Below, piece by piece: positions 50,320 to 58,671 of a stretch of DNA of 64,000 bases. The DNA lies in the NCBI RefSeq assembly GCF_900143085.1, contig NZ_FRCZ01000001.1, forward strand, positions 124,001 to 188,000, in the 5' to 3' direction. Numbering within the stretch: the first letter of the stretch is position 1; every line of letters begins with the position of its first letter. The notes below the pieces were generated by a model. It was not told where the DNA came from and ran no database searches. It saw only the letters and a program-made list of their open reading frames with translations. Origin of the DNA: Gracilibacillus kekensis. Its GTDB lineage: Bacteria; Bacillota; Bacilli; Bacillales; Amphibacillaceae. The translations under genes and the position numbers were made by a program.

Positions 50320-51111
50320 TCATTCATAATAAACTTCTTGAACCACCCAGTCTTGACTTGGCTCTTTAGTTAAATATACTTCAACAAGAATATCCTCATC
50401 TTTCCCTTTTACACGAATCGAATATACCGTTTCCCCTTCTCCATTACTAATTTGTACGCTACCTGAAGGGAGAAATCCAAATCCTTCAATACCACCTGTT
50501 TCCTCAACGATCTCCTCACTGTTTTCAATATAGTTAATAGACGCTTCATAAGCATCACTGTTCTTTACTAAAAGTAAAATGGTCGAAATTAATATTCCGA
50601 TTGAAAAAATGATTACAAACAGAATCACTGAAATGAGTTTCCATAGACTCAGATCTCTTTCTTTAACTACAACCGTTCTAGCTATCTCATCCCCAAGTCT
50701 TTGCTTATTTTCCTTAGTTGCCAAAACAATAAATTCAACTGGCCAAATGATTACTAATAAATTCCTTACAAACAACCTTGAAATAGTTGGTACAGAATCT
50801 ATATTTTTTGCATCCCTTACTGTTATACCTATAATCCTCTTACCCAGGCTTTTACCTTTAAAAGTATCTCTAATAGTGAAGAAAATAAAAAAGATAAATA
50901 TCCATAATCCAACAAATGCAACTATAAATCCAGCTTGCATTTCCGCATTCATCAGATAAATTATTAATGGAAAAACCGCAATAATGGTTAACACAAAATG
51001 ATCTATCATAAAAGCAAATATTCTACTTTTTCTTGAAGCAATCTTTATTTCTTCCAAAATTCTATCATCCTTTCGATTGATACTATTCGTTTTTGCGCTA
51101 TTTACAAGCAT
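50320..51111 (-). CDS. RDD family membrane protein with Coa1-like C-terminal domain
   Basis: About 263 residues. The RDD domain has AFMIDHFVLTIIAV (Arg-Asp variant IDH), FKGKSLGKRIIGITVRD and WPVEFIVLATKENKQRLGDE; four TM segments in all. The C-terminal 80 residues (NSDAYEASINYIENSEEIVE, GSVQISNGEGETVYSIRVKG) resemble Coa1/Tim21-like extracytoplasmic domains. Start uncertain: TTG 51123 or ATG 51111, both inside the previous gene and without a clear ribosome binding site. RDD proteins are proposed transporters. Confidence 0.8.
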   Translation of the reverse strand: MLVNSAKTNSINRKDDRILEEIKIASRKSRIFAFMIDHFVLTIIAVFPLIIYLMNAEMQAGFIVAFVGLWIFIFFIFFTIRDTFKGKSLGKRIIGITVRDAKNIDSVPTISRLFVRNLLVIIWPVEFIVLATKENKQRLGDEIARTVVVKERDLSLWKLISVILFVIIFSIGILISTILLLVKNSDAYEASINYIENSEEIVEETGGIEGFGFLPSGSVQISNGEGETVYSIRVKGKDEDILVEVYLTKEPSQDWVVQEVYYE

Positions 51112-51457
51112 TTCTTCGCGCAAATGAAGATGGAGAAAATATAACCACGTAATCTCCCCCTAGTTCTTTTTGCAATTTATTTGTTAGTTCTAATCCTTGC
51201 TTATTATGTTCATCTTCGAATTTTATTCCATTAGGAACGATTTCATCATCATTGTCCCAATCTATCCATTCACCATATTTCCCCATCCAATGTATTAGCT
51301 CCGACTTTAAATCAAGTGAAATCGGAACTTCTTCTATTTCAAGATTACAATTACAGCGATTACACCAAATAGGGTCTGCCCCTAAATCTCCTTCAACTTT
51401 TAATTCTTTTGTTTCTCTTTGTTTACATAGACATCTTAACGTGTTCTTCGAATCCAT
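51098..51457 (-). CDS. Small Cys-containing protein of unknown function
   Basis: 119 residues with CLC and CNRCNCNLEIEE motifs 25 residues apart, suggesting a zinc site, then an acidic WMGKYGEWIDWDNDDEIVPN and LTNKLQKELGGDYVVIFSPS. ATG 51457 after AGGAG; the frame is open upstream to 51526 but overlaps nothing useful. Not assigned to a family with confidence. Its end overlaps the RDD gene start. Confidence 0.6.
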   Translation of the reverse strand: MDSKNTLRCLCKQRETKELKVEGDLGADPIWCNRCNCNLEIEEVPISLDLKSELIHWMGKYGEWIDWDNDDEIVPNGIKFEDEHNKQGLELTNKLQKELGGDYVVIFSPSSFARRNACK

Positions 51458-51482
51458 CAAACTCAACTCTCCTGTTAAAGCA

Positions 51483-51905
51483 CTAGCGTTTTGATTTAAA
51501 ATAGATGATTTCCGGGTCACCTTCATCTAAGTTTTCAACAACACCACTCTGAATAAAACCATTCATTTCGAATACTCTCTGCATACTAATGTTAGAACGA
51601 TTAGTAGAAGAAAATACTTTAGTAGTAGGAGATGAACTTACCATATATTCAATCAATAAACTTGCATATCCATTTCGCCTGTTGGAAGGTGAAATAATAA
51701 CCAAGGCTATAAAAGCACATTCAAAGAAGTTTGTATCGTATATTAAAAAACCTACAATATCATAATCATTTTTCACAATTATACAGTGCCCACGTTCAAT
51801 GGAATGTTCAATATAGCCTCGCCTGCTTGAATTGCCAATAACCTCAGTGTCTAAGTCTACTATTTTATCTAAATCGTCAATTTTAGCCCTATCAACCAAC
51901 TTCAT
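51483..51905 (-). CDS. GNAT family N-acetyltransferase
   Basis: About 140 residues: DRAKIDDLDKIVDLDTEVIG, GFLIYDTNFFECAFIALVII, SPSNRRNGYASLLIEYM (acetyl-CoA loop, RRNGYA) and FEMNGFIQSG. Two adjacent ATGs (51908 and 51905) follow GAGGTGT; the second has better spacing. Substrate unknown. One of four GNAT genes in a row on this strand (51.5-53.9 kb). Confidence 0.78.
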   Translation of the reverse strand: MKLVDRAKIDDLDKIVDLDTEVIGNSSRRGYIEHSIERGHCIIVKNDYDIVGFLIYDTNFFECAFIALVIISPSNRRNGYASLLIEYMVSSSPTTKVFSSTNRSNISMQRVFEMNGFIQSGVVENLDEGDPEIIYFKSKR

Positions 51906-52052
51906 CATACACCTCTTCTTTTCTTGCATTTAAACAATAATTTATCAAATCCATGTCCAAATCATATTTATAATTTGTTTTCATTCTCGCTTATCCAAGT
52001 AATCAAGCACATTATGAGCGATAATCTATTTAAATAATAATATGACTTTTTA

Positions 52053-52499
52053 CTATCTGTACAGAACCATTTCGTCTGTTCCTTGAAATCCTAATTCCTG
52101 ATATAATTTCTTTGCATTTTCACTTGCCAATAAACGAATTGTCTTAATTTCCATTTTTAAAAGCCAATCGATAGCACAGTTGGTTAATAATCTACCATAG
52201 CCATTTCTCCTATAGGTGGTTTCGACAAAGACATCCCCAATGAAACCATATTGAGGATCTTTGTAAAAACAATACGGGATATCTTCTTTAATGAATGCTC
52301 CTGCACAAGCAATTATTTCATCGTCTTTTTCCAATAAAAAGTGTTTTGCTTTTCCTGTATGATAGAGTTCCTGATATGTTTTTTCTGCTTTTTCAACAAA
52401 ATCATCGTGAAGTTTGTGTTCCATTTCTGCTGCTTTAAACATTTCAAGCTTTAATAAAACTATTTTTGGTATGTCCTCTGTTTTTGCTTCTCTAATCAT
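52053..52499 (-). CDS. GNAT family N-acetyltransferase
   Basis: 148 residues starting MIREAKTEDIPKIVLLKLEM; acetyl-CoA loop YRRNGYGRLLTNCAIDWL, IRLLASENAKKLYQELGFQG and FIGDVFVETTYRR. Complete GNAT domain of the single-domain type. ATG after GGGAGTTGTTTTC. No operon partner of distinct function; the next GNAT gene begins 24 bases upstream on the same strand, suggesting co-transcription. Confidence 0.85.
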   Translation of the reverse strand: MIREAKTEDIPKIVLLKLEMFKAAEMEHKLHDDFVEKAEKTYQELYHTGKAKHFLLEKDDEIIACAGAFIKEDIPYCFYKDPQYGFIGDVFVETTYRRNGYGRLLTNCAIDWLLKMEIKTIRLLASENAKKLYQELGFQGTDEMVLYR

Positions 52500-52523
52500 G
52501 AAAACAACTCCCGTTTACATATC

Positions 52524-52985
52524 CTAATTTAACTTCTTTAGCAGTTTTACATATTCACCAAATTCATCTTCCCCAGTGTATAATATGGTTGTAAAGCCCT
52601 TCTTTTTATAAAGATGTCTTGCATTTAAGTTATCAAGATCTACACCTAGTGTTATTTCTTCATATCCAAGTTCTTTAGCATAACTCAGCAAATAATCAAC
52701 AATAATGCCACCTATACCACGATTTCGATATTCTTTTTTAACAATCATCCGAGATAAATATATTCGTTTATCAGGTATAGTATAATCTGGGTCATTGTTA
52801 TAAAAAACTAACGAACCTTCACCTATAAACTCGTTATTCTCTACATATATAAATGTAATTCTATTACCAATCTTTAATTCCTCGTAAAACTTTCTAGCCA
52901 TTTTTGGAACCTTTTCCATATCCCAAATATTATTGCATTTATTATAGTCTTCTAGCCTTAATTTCTTAATTTGATAATCTTTCAT
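52524..52985 (-). CDS. GNAT family N-acetyltransferase
   Basis: 153 residues: DYQIKKLRLEDYNKCNNIWD, RIYLSRMIVKKEYRNRGIGG (acetyl-CoA loop RNRGIG), DYLLSYAKELGYEEITLGVD and ARHLYKKKGFTTILYTGE. A standard GNAT fold. ATG after AAAGAGGTCGG. First of the pair with the gene at 52053. Substrate not predictable. Confidence 0.85.
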   Translation of the reverse strand: MKDYQIKKLRLEDYNKCNNIWDMEKVPKMARKFYEELKIGNRITFIYVENNEFIGEGSLVFYNNDPDYTIPDKRIYLSRMIVKKEYRNRGIGGIIVDYLLSYAKELGYEEITLGVDLDNLNARHLYKKKGFTTILYTGEDEFGEYVKLLKKLN

Positions 52986-53044
52986 ATTCTAGCCGACCTC
53001 TTTCAATATAAAGAAATAGTTTCAAAGTCGAATATAGATCTATA

Positions 53045-53362
53045 TTATAGTTCCATAAAAATAATGGCCAAAACAATAAATTCAAAAAGAACAGCCACTA
53101 CAATTAGCCATCCTACTTGTATCCTAACAAAAGCTTTCCATAACCTTATTTGCTTAATGCTTGCTATTTTTTGTGCAACTTCAATATTAATTGGTACCAA
53201 AAACAAACTAAACAGAAATCCTACTGATAAAGCAATGAACAAGTGTACTACAACCAAATTTCCAACTATTTTACTCACTGCATTTCCTATTAAGAAAATA
53301 GGAACACCAAGCCATATAGCAGAAGAAAAAAACAACAGAACTGCGACAATAATTAGTAGCAT
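53045..53362 (-). CDS. Small membrane protein, three TM segments
   Basis: 105 residues with helices near 1-27, 33-58 and 80-103: LLIIVAVLLFFSSAIWLGVP, VVVHLFIALSVGFLFSLFLV, WLIVVAVLFEFIVLAIIFME. It is highly hydrophobic with a basic loop (KIASIKQIRLWKAFVR). No family recognised. It lies between two GNAT genes; start ATG 53362 has a poor ribosome binding site, so the exact start is uncertain. Confidence 0.5.
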   Translation of the reverse strand: MLLIIVAVLLFFSSAIWLGVPIFLIGNAVSKIVGNLVVVHLFIALSVGFLFSLFLVPINIEVAQKIASIKQIRLWKAFVRIQVGWLIVVAVLFEFIVLAIIFMEL

Positions 53363-53446
53363 AAAATTTCTTTTTAACTCATCTATATAAACTTAAATAT
53401 ACATTTCTTACATTGCTCCTATTTATTGATAATATAAATATTACAA

Positions 53447-53881
53447 TCAATTTCTAATATCTTTCAAAAATCCAATACTCTTTGCTTTGTAGCCCATTTT
53501 ATTATAAAACGAGTGTGACTCTTTTCTCTCATCCCGATTACCACTATTAATTAATACTTTTAATGCCCCTTGTTCTTCAGCCCACTTTTCTGCCGTAATT
53601 AATAGCTTTTTTCCTATACCTTTACCTCGATATTTTTCATCCACAACAAACACACCAATCTGAGCGAAACTACCATCGTATTCATAAAAATGCTGAATAT
53701 ACAAACCTATCATTCCAACAACTGCACCATTTTGTTCGGCTACCAGAGTTTGATAGTTAGCAAATGATTGAATGTTAAAAAGTCTTTTATAAAGCCTATC
53801 AAAAGTTGCCGGATAACCTCATTGATTCATTAAAGGAATTATATCTTCAACATCAGCTAATCTAAATTCTCTAATATTCAT
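53447..53881 (-). pseudogene. GNAT acetyltransferase gene interrupted by TGA at codon 21
   Basis: From ATG 53881 (after GAAAGGTGACGGAA) the frame reads MNIREFRLADVEDIIPLMNQ, then TGA (53819-53821), then GYPATFDRLYKRLFNIQSFA and a full GNAT domain with RGKGIGKKLL and SFYNKMGYKAKS. In homologues the stretch is L-x-x-[LW]-GYP, so a TGG to TGA change is likely. Translation restarting at Met 53713 would lose the N-terminal 56 residues and probably activity. Confidence 0.75.
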
Positions 53882-53897
53882 TTCCGTCACCTTTCTT

Positions 53898-55109
53898 TCA
53901 CACAGACTCTTCCGTAATTGCTATAAACTTCTTATTTTTTTGTTGTCTAACTGAGAAAAGGATTGCTACTCCTACAGGTAAAAGCAGCGTTACATACACC
54001 ATATTAGCTCCATATGTATTTGCCACCCACCCTAGAATGGGGGCACTAATTACCACGGAACCTTGATTACAAATCATTCGATAGCTAGCCATTCTACCAT
54101 GATACGCCTTATCTGTAGCAATTTGTTGAACAGATTGCAGTAATACTCTAATCCACGTCGTGCCTAATCCAATCAGCATAGCTCCTAAAAAGACACTTAC
54201 CAAATATGGTGATAGGCCTACCAATAATAAACCAGAAGCAATGACTAATAATGAATTGATAGAGAGGTAACGTTTATTGAGGTTCCACCATCTAGCTCCA
54301 AGCATCCCCGCAATGACGCCACCGATAGATATAGATGCATCCAAAAAACCATAGACACTAACAGATTTCTCTAAATATTCATTTACATAAACCGATAGAA
54401 AAGCAATACTTGTATGGAATACCAATTGACCGACAAACATTACACTAAATAACTCTAATAAAAACAGATTATTTCTCAAATAGACAAAGCCATCTGCCAA
54501 ATCTGTTCTAATATTATTTTTAACGAGATTACGATTATCGTTCGTGCTATTTTCTTTAATTAATTGCACTGCAAAACTTGTTAATAAAAAGGAAGTAAAA
54601 ACTATAGATGTAGCGGTAAATGCAGACGTAACACCTACTATAAGCCCTCCACATGATGCACCTAACAACCCTCCAATAATGGCAGCGGACCCAGATTGCG
54701 AGAACACTCTTGGCAGATTTTTTTGATCAAAAATTTCAGCAACCAACGCTTGAATTGCTGGACGAAATAATGAGCCCATTAGCTGTATGATCATATGTGA
54801 AAGTATGATAGAAATAGGAGTTAACCATTCGTTTAGGATAAGTATCCATATGATAAGTACCGTCATAGCACTAATCAAACTCGCATAGAATGTTAGTTTG
54901 CGACGATTAAAACGATCAACAATAACCCCAAAAAGAAGATTTATTAATAAACTCGGGATAAAACCAACACTTACTAAAGCTCCCGTATATAATGCGTCAT
55001 TTGTCATTTCATATAATATCCATGAAATAATGATAAAGTACATATACCGCCCAAATTCTAAAAAGAAAAAGGCGCTCCATATATATTTAAGATGGTGAAT
55101 ACATCTCAC
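53898..55109 (-). CDS. MFS transporter
   Basis: 403 residues, about twelve TM segments. MFS signature in loop 2-3 GVIVDRFNRRKLTFYAS, central loop QLIKENSTNDNRNLVKN, and LARWWNLNKRY-like GARWWNLNKRYLSIN. It resembles the macrolide-efflux/MFS_3 group that exports drugs or siderophores. Its start overlaps the stop of the two-TM gene at 55106 by 4 bases (ATGA), so the two are translated together. No regulator adjacent. Confidence 0.86.
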   Translation of the reverse strand: MRCIHHLKYIWSAFFFLEFGRYMYFIIISWILYEMTNDALYTGALVSVGFIPSLLINLLFGVIVDRFNRRKLTFYASLISAMTVLIIWILILNEWLTPISIILSHMIIQLMGSLFRPAIQALVAEIFDQKNLPRVFSQSGSAAIIGGLLGASCGGLIVGVTSAFTATSIVFTSFLLTSFAVQLIKENSTNDNRNLVKNNIRTDLADGFVYLRNNLFLLELFSVMFVGQLVFHTSIAFLSVYVNEYLEKSVSVYGFLDASISIGGVIAGMLGARWWNLNKRYLSINSLLVIASGLLLVGLSPYLVSVFLGAMLIGLGTTWIRVLLQSVQQIATDKAYHGRMASYRMICNQGSVVISAPILGWVANTYGANMVYVTLLLPVGVAILFSVRQQKNKKFIAITEESV

Positions 55110-55567
55110 CCCCTGTTTTTATTCTTTTTAAATGTTAAACCTATTGCAATAAATACAGCTATTATAATTAGCACAAAGAAAGTTACCATAATTTTTTCCA
55201 CAAAAATATATGGATCTTGTTTCTCAGCTTCAAATGGACCTCTTCTTTCTGCTTTTTTGTATATACCATCTTCTACTTCTACTGCAATAGCTTCTTCAGT
55301 ATTGATTCCTTGAATGGCATAATATTTTGTGCCTTTTTTATATGCATTGGAAAAGTTACCTGAATACGTTTCCATATCTGAATATCTTGTTACTGAACCG
55401 ACCTCCCCATCAACATCCTTAATTTTTTCATCCAACACCTCATAAGTATAGCCCTCCCATACTACGAAAGGATAGACCCATGAAGTCGCAAGTATTGTAT
55501 TCGCATGAAGAATGATTCCTATTGTTATCGTCAAAGAAGCTGCAGTAAATCGAATTATTGACCGCAT
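55106..55567 (-). CDS. Two-TM membrane protein coupled to MFS transporter
   Basis: 153 residues: N-terminal TM (about 7-28), outer domain of about 95 residues, C-terminal TM (about 122-145), basic tail KKNKNRG. The outer domain (WVYPFVVWEGYTYEVLDE, YSGNFSNAYKKGTKYYAI, TEEAIAVEVEDGIYKKAERR) is homologous to the protein at 13885, and a 106-bp copy of its 5' part lies at 57352. ATG after AAAAGGAG. It overlaps the MFS gene by 4 bases, so it may be an accessory or sensor subunit. Family not named. Confidence 0.72.
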   Translation of the reverse strand: MRSIIRFTAASLTITIGIILHANTILATSWVYPFVVWEGYTYEVLDEKIKDVDGEVGSVTRYSDMETYSGNFSNAYKKGTKYYAIQGINTEEAIAVEVEDGIYKKAERRGPFEAEKQDPYIFVEKIMVTFFVLIIIAVFIAIGLTFKKNKNRG

Positions 55568-55818
55568 AATAGAACTCCTTTTTTGGGAGATTAGTTATTT
55601 TTATTTTATCATTAGTTGCTAATATATGGAATGTGAAATCGTTGTCTTATTCATATAGATTGGTATACACTAGAAGGATACGTAAGGTTTGCCATGACAA
55701 ATTTGGAGGAATTTCATCCAAATATAATGAGCTGAACATTCCGCCTATAACTAGCAATTATTTTTTTATATCGGATGGCACAAAATCTACTAAGATAAAC
55801 AAGGAGGAACTGAAACTT

Positions 55819-56454
55819 ATGAACAAAATTAACCATTATATCGATACTGTGTTTGAACCACAAGATCAACTACTTGAAGAGGTATTAGATTCAATTAAAG
55901 AAAATGGTATGCCTAATATATCCGTCTCACCTTCATCAGGGAAGTTTCTAACGATATTAGTATCAATTGCTAACGCAAAAAACATTTTGGAAATTGGAGC
56001 ACTCGGGGGTTACAGTGGTATTTGTCTGGCAAGAGGTTTTCAAGAGAAAGGGCAACTTACCTCTTTAGAATTAGAAGAAAAGTATGCAAACTTAGCAAAA
56101 AGCAACCTGACGAAAGCAGGATTCGGTGAACAAGTCTCTTATCTAACAGGTCCTGCACTTGAAAGTTTAGAATCTCTGGCACAAAAAAACAAGCGGTATG
56201 ACTTCTTCTTTATTGATGCAGATAAAGGCAATTATCCGAACTATCTAGAGTCATGTATCAAAATCGCTGAAAAAAATGCAGTGATTGCCGTGGACAATGT
56301 GTTAGTGCGAGGCACTGTCGCAGATGATACGTTGGAAGCAATAGGCCATACTAACATCATGAAGGAATTTAACCAATTGGTAGCCGATCATCCGAAATTG
56401 GATGCTATCCTTGTACCCATTGGGGATGGGATTACGATTGCCCGAGTGAAATAA
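55819..56454 (+). CDS. O-methyltransferase (class I, COG4122)
   Basis: 211 residues: SAM motif NILEIGALGGYSGICLARGF, SLELEEKYANLAKSNL, DFFFIDADKGNYPNYLESCI (metal-binding Asp) and AVIAVDNVLVRG. Family members transfer methyl groups to catechols or similar hydroxyls using a divalent metal; some bacterial members act on tRNA (TrmR). The frame is open upstream to 55633, but AAGGAGG precedes ATG 55819, which begins a family-like N-terminus. Confidence 0.88.
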   Translation: MNKINHYIDTVFEPQDQLLEEVLDSIKENGMPNISVSPSSGKFLTILVSIANAKNILEIGALGGYSGICLARGFQEKGQLTSLELEEKYANLAKSNLTKAGFGEQVSYLTGPALESLESLAQKNKRYDFFFIDADKGNYPNYLESCIKIAEKNAVIAVDNVLVRGTVADDTLEAIGHTNIMKEFNQLVADHPKLDAILVPIGDGITIARVK

Positions 56455-56517
56455 AAGATATGGATGATTATAAGCTGTAGACAGGATAATGAGTCGGCTT
56501 CGCAGGATACATCGCTC

Positions 56518-56551
56518 TCTTCACGGGATAAATGTTCATATCCCGTGAAGA
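56518..56551. repeat. 13-bp perfect inverted repeat in a GGATA/TATCC-rich gap
   Basis: TCTTCACGGGATA / TATCCCGTGAAGA with an 8-base loop. The 200-base gap (56455-56662) holds further variants: CAGGATAATG, CAGGATAC, TTATCCAGTGA, TTATCCCGTCAAG, GAGGATATAATCCAGTCAAG. No gene is present. Confidence 0.65.
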
Positions 56552-56662
56552 AAAGGTTTTATCCAGTGATGCAGAGCAGTTATCCCGTCAAGCGAGGATA
56601 TAATCCAGTCAAGTAGACACAATTTTGATGTTCAAAGTTAATTATTTCATCTTCGACCTAAT

Positions 56663-57091
56663 TTAAGATTCAATAGCCATCTGGAAATGATGGCAAGAAA
56701 TATCTAGTCCGCCTTTTAAATAAAAGCGATGGGCGTCATGCCTATTTACACCAGAGTCTAAATGAAATTGCTCACATTTATTTTCTTTAGCTTGTTTAAT
56801 TAACCATTCCCATAATTTATTTGCATAACCTTTTCTTCTACTTACTTGTTTGGTAATGAGATCATCTACATAGAAATATTTCCCCCATGCTAAGGATTCA
56901 TTAATTCGAAAGCCTGCAACAGCTTTGATTTCATTATCGTCAATAAGTGCAACTAAGTTATATTGGTAGACCTCGTTGAGTCTATTGATTTTTTCTACAT
57001 AGGAGTCCTTTTCCAGTTGGGGGCGAAGCTCTTTAACTGTATCGAATGTTGACATAATTTCAGAATCTGATTTCATTATTTTTAATTCCAC
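56663..57091 (-). CDS. GNAT family N-acetyltransferase
   Basis: 142 residues: TVKELRPQLEKDSYVEKINR, YNLVALIDDNEIKAVAGFRI, VDDLITKQVSRRKGYANKLW (acetyl-CoA loop RRKGYA) and HLDSGVNRHDAHRFYLKGGL, typical of a GNAT subgroup found in firmicutes. GTG start following AAGTGGG. Substrate unknown. Confidence 0.83.
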   Translation of the reverse strand: MELKIMKSDSEIMSTFDTVKELRPQLEKDSYVEKINRLNEVYQYNLVALIDDNEIKAVAGFRINESLAWGKYFYVDDLITKQVSRRKGYANKLWEWLIKQAKENKCEQFHLDSGVNRHDAHRFYLKGGLDISCHHFQMAIES

Positions 57092-57139
57092 TTTAATCCC
57101 ACTTCCATTTTCATTTAAATTATATATTTATGATTGCAA

Positions 57140-57351
57140 CTACTTTATTGGTTCCAATATTTTAATCTCTGTCGCCTTAACATCTCTACTACTAGTTTTC
57201 TCTTTTGAAAATCGTCTTTTAGTAAAGACTACTGAGACAGCATCACCTATTTCTATCTCATCTAAAGGGAGGCTTTCACCTTTTGAATTTATCAACATGG
57301 TATCTTTTATAATTTTTACGTCACACATATATGCTATAGATTCACCATCAC
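57140..57351 (-). pseudogene. 3' part of an unidentified gene fused to a duplicated fragment
   Basis: The frame from about 57351 (LGDGESIAY before Met 57328) reads VKIIKDTMLINSKGESLPLD, EIEIGDAVSVVFTKRRFSKE and TEIKILEPIK, which looks like the C-terminal half of a small OB-fold/DUF3221-like protein. The 5' part is missing; the DNA runs directly into a fragment of the 55106-type gene. The 62-residue frame from ATG 57328 has no ribosome binding site. Confidence 0.5.
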
Positions 57352-57457
57352 CTAATCCAACACCTCATAGGTATAGCCCTCACACACTACGAAAGGATAG
57401 GACCAAGAAGTGGCAAGTATTGTATTTGCATGAAAAATGATTCCTATTGTTATTCAA
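57352..57457 (-). pseudogene. Duplicated 5' fragment of the two-TM gene at 55106
   Basis: Minus strand encodes ITIGIIFHANTILATSWSYP then FVVCEGYTYEVLD, nearly identical to ITIGIILHANTILATSWVYP / FVVWEGYTYEVLD of the intact gene; at the DNA level about nine of ten bases agree over roughly 100 bases. No start and no remainder of the gene. Confidence 0.8.
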
Positions 57458-57524
57458 ATTTCGCTCCCGTTACTTTAAGTACAATATTTCACAAACTTAT
57501 TTCTATGTTGATATTTAATACTAC

Positions 57525-57551
57525 AAAAAGGCTCCAGGATAAGAGCCTTTT
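57525..57551 (-). terminator. Terminator of the SDR gene
   Basis: AAAAGGCTC / GAGCCTTTT with an 8-base loop and T-run on the minus strand, just after the SDR stop. Confidence 0.85.
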
Positions 57552-57558
57552 GTATAGT

Positions 57559-58332
57559 TTATCTTTTAAATCCACCTTCTGAATGAATAATCTGTCCTGT
57601 AATCCAATCTGCTTCATCACTCACTAAAAATTTAATGGTTTTTGCAACATCTTTCGGCTCACCTATTCTACCGAAAGGAAACAGCGGTTTTAATTGAGTT
57701 TTTATTTCCTCTGTCATCCAGCCAGTATCTGTTGGACCTGGATTTATTGCATTGACTGTTATACCTAACGGAGCAAGTTCTGCCGACAATGTAATAGTTA
57801 GAGCATCAACAGCTCCCTTGGTTGTTGCATATGCTAATTCTCCAGGCATTGGTCCTTGAAACTGACCTGAAGTAATATTAACTATTCTTCCACCAGATTT
57901 CTTATCAAACCTTTGAGCAAATTTACCACTCAATAGTACCGTTGCACGAACATTTACCAAGTAATGTTTATCTAATACTTCAGCAGTCACATTAGAAAAA
58001 TCGTTGTTAGTTGAGTATGCTGCGTTATTCACCAAAATATCAGGAAAGCCAAGTTTTTCAATCACTATATTTATAAGTTGTTCTGGTGCATCATGCTGGG
58101 TTAAATCTAACTCCATACATGATACTTTCACGCCTTTTTTTAATAATTCCTCTTTAAGTTTCAATGGCTCATCTAAAGTAATGCTCCAAGGCGTCTTTTT
58201 ATCATATTCCGCCCAATAGGTGAAAAAGATATGATACCCCGTTTCAGCAAACTCCTTACATATAGCTGCTCCAATCCCTTTAAGACGGCTTACACCCGTA
58301 ACAATTGCAATTTTATCTTTTAATTTCTTCAT
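57559..58332 (-). CDS. SDR family oxidoreductase
   Basis: 257 residues: IAIVTGVSRLKGIGAAICKE (cofactor-binding, with the two-residue insert of the enoyl/3-oxoacyl-reductase-like group), ILVNNAAYSTN, catalytic INITSGQF-type Ser (VNITSGQFQG), YATTKGA and INPGPTDTGW; C-terminus WITGQIIHSEGG. NAD(P)-dependent, probably 3-oxoacyl-ACP reductase-like, substrate unknown. A 28-residue hydrophobic extension to 58416 exists, but GGAGGG precedes ATG 58332. Confidence 0.86.
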   Translation of the reverse strand: MKKLKDKIAIVTGVSRLKGIGAAICKEFAETGYHIFFTYWAEYDKKTPWSITLDEPLKLKEELLKKGVKVSCMELDLTQHDAPEQLINIVIEKLGFPDILVNNAAYSTNNDFSNVTAEVLDKHYLVNVRATVLLSGKFAQRFDKKSGGRIVNITSGQFQGPMPGELAYATTKGAVDALTITLSAELAPLGITVNAINPGPTDTGWMTEEIKTQLKPLFPFGRIGEPKDVAKTIKFLVSDEADWITGQIIHSEGGFKR

Positions 58333-58671
58333 AAATATCCCTCCAAATGAAGGACGCATTAATAATAACAACAGGAGATATAATTTCCCCACAAAAAAGA
58401 CAGATTTAATAGACATCCATCCTCTAAGAAGAGGGATTTGAAGCCAAATAATGCAGTCCTCGAATGATTATAGATAGTTAAATAACCCTCATTAGTGAGA
58501 GTGAAAATTAAACTATCCAACTCCTAATAATTCAAATTAATCCACATTAGAATTTATCCCCTTCCAATATATCTCCACTAATTTAGTTTTATCAATAAAG
58601 GGTAAAAGTTACAAAATTAAATTCAAGGTATAATTTTTTTATTGCAGTAACCTGCTCTTTACTTCAATAAG
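58333..58671. other. Intergenic stretch without recognised gene
   Basis: About 340 AT-rich bases between the SDR and HAD genes, both on the minus strand. No frame with a ribosome binding site and no strong terminator was seen. Confidence 0.45.

Noticed and set aside
41567-53881. Reassignment of TGA to Trp in this organism
   Set aside because: TGA is used as a normal stop in many intact genes here (for example xylG, the 55106 protein and the membrane gene ending at 39637), so nonsense mutation is the simpler explanation.
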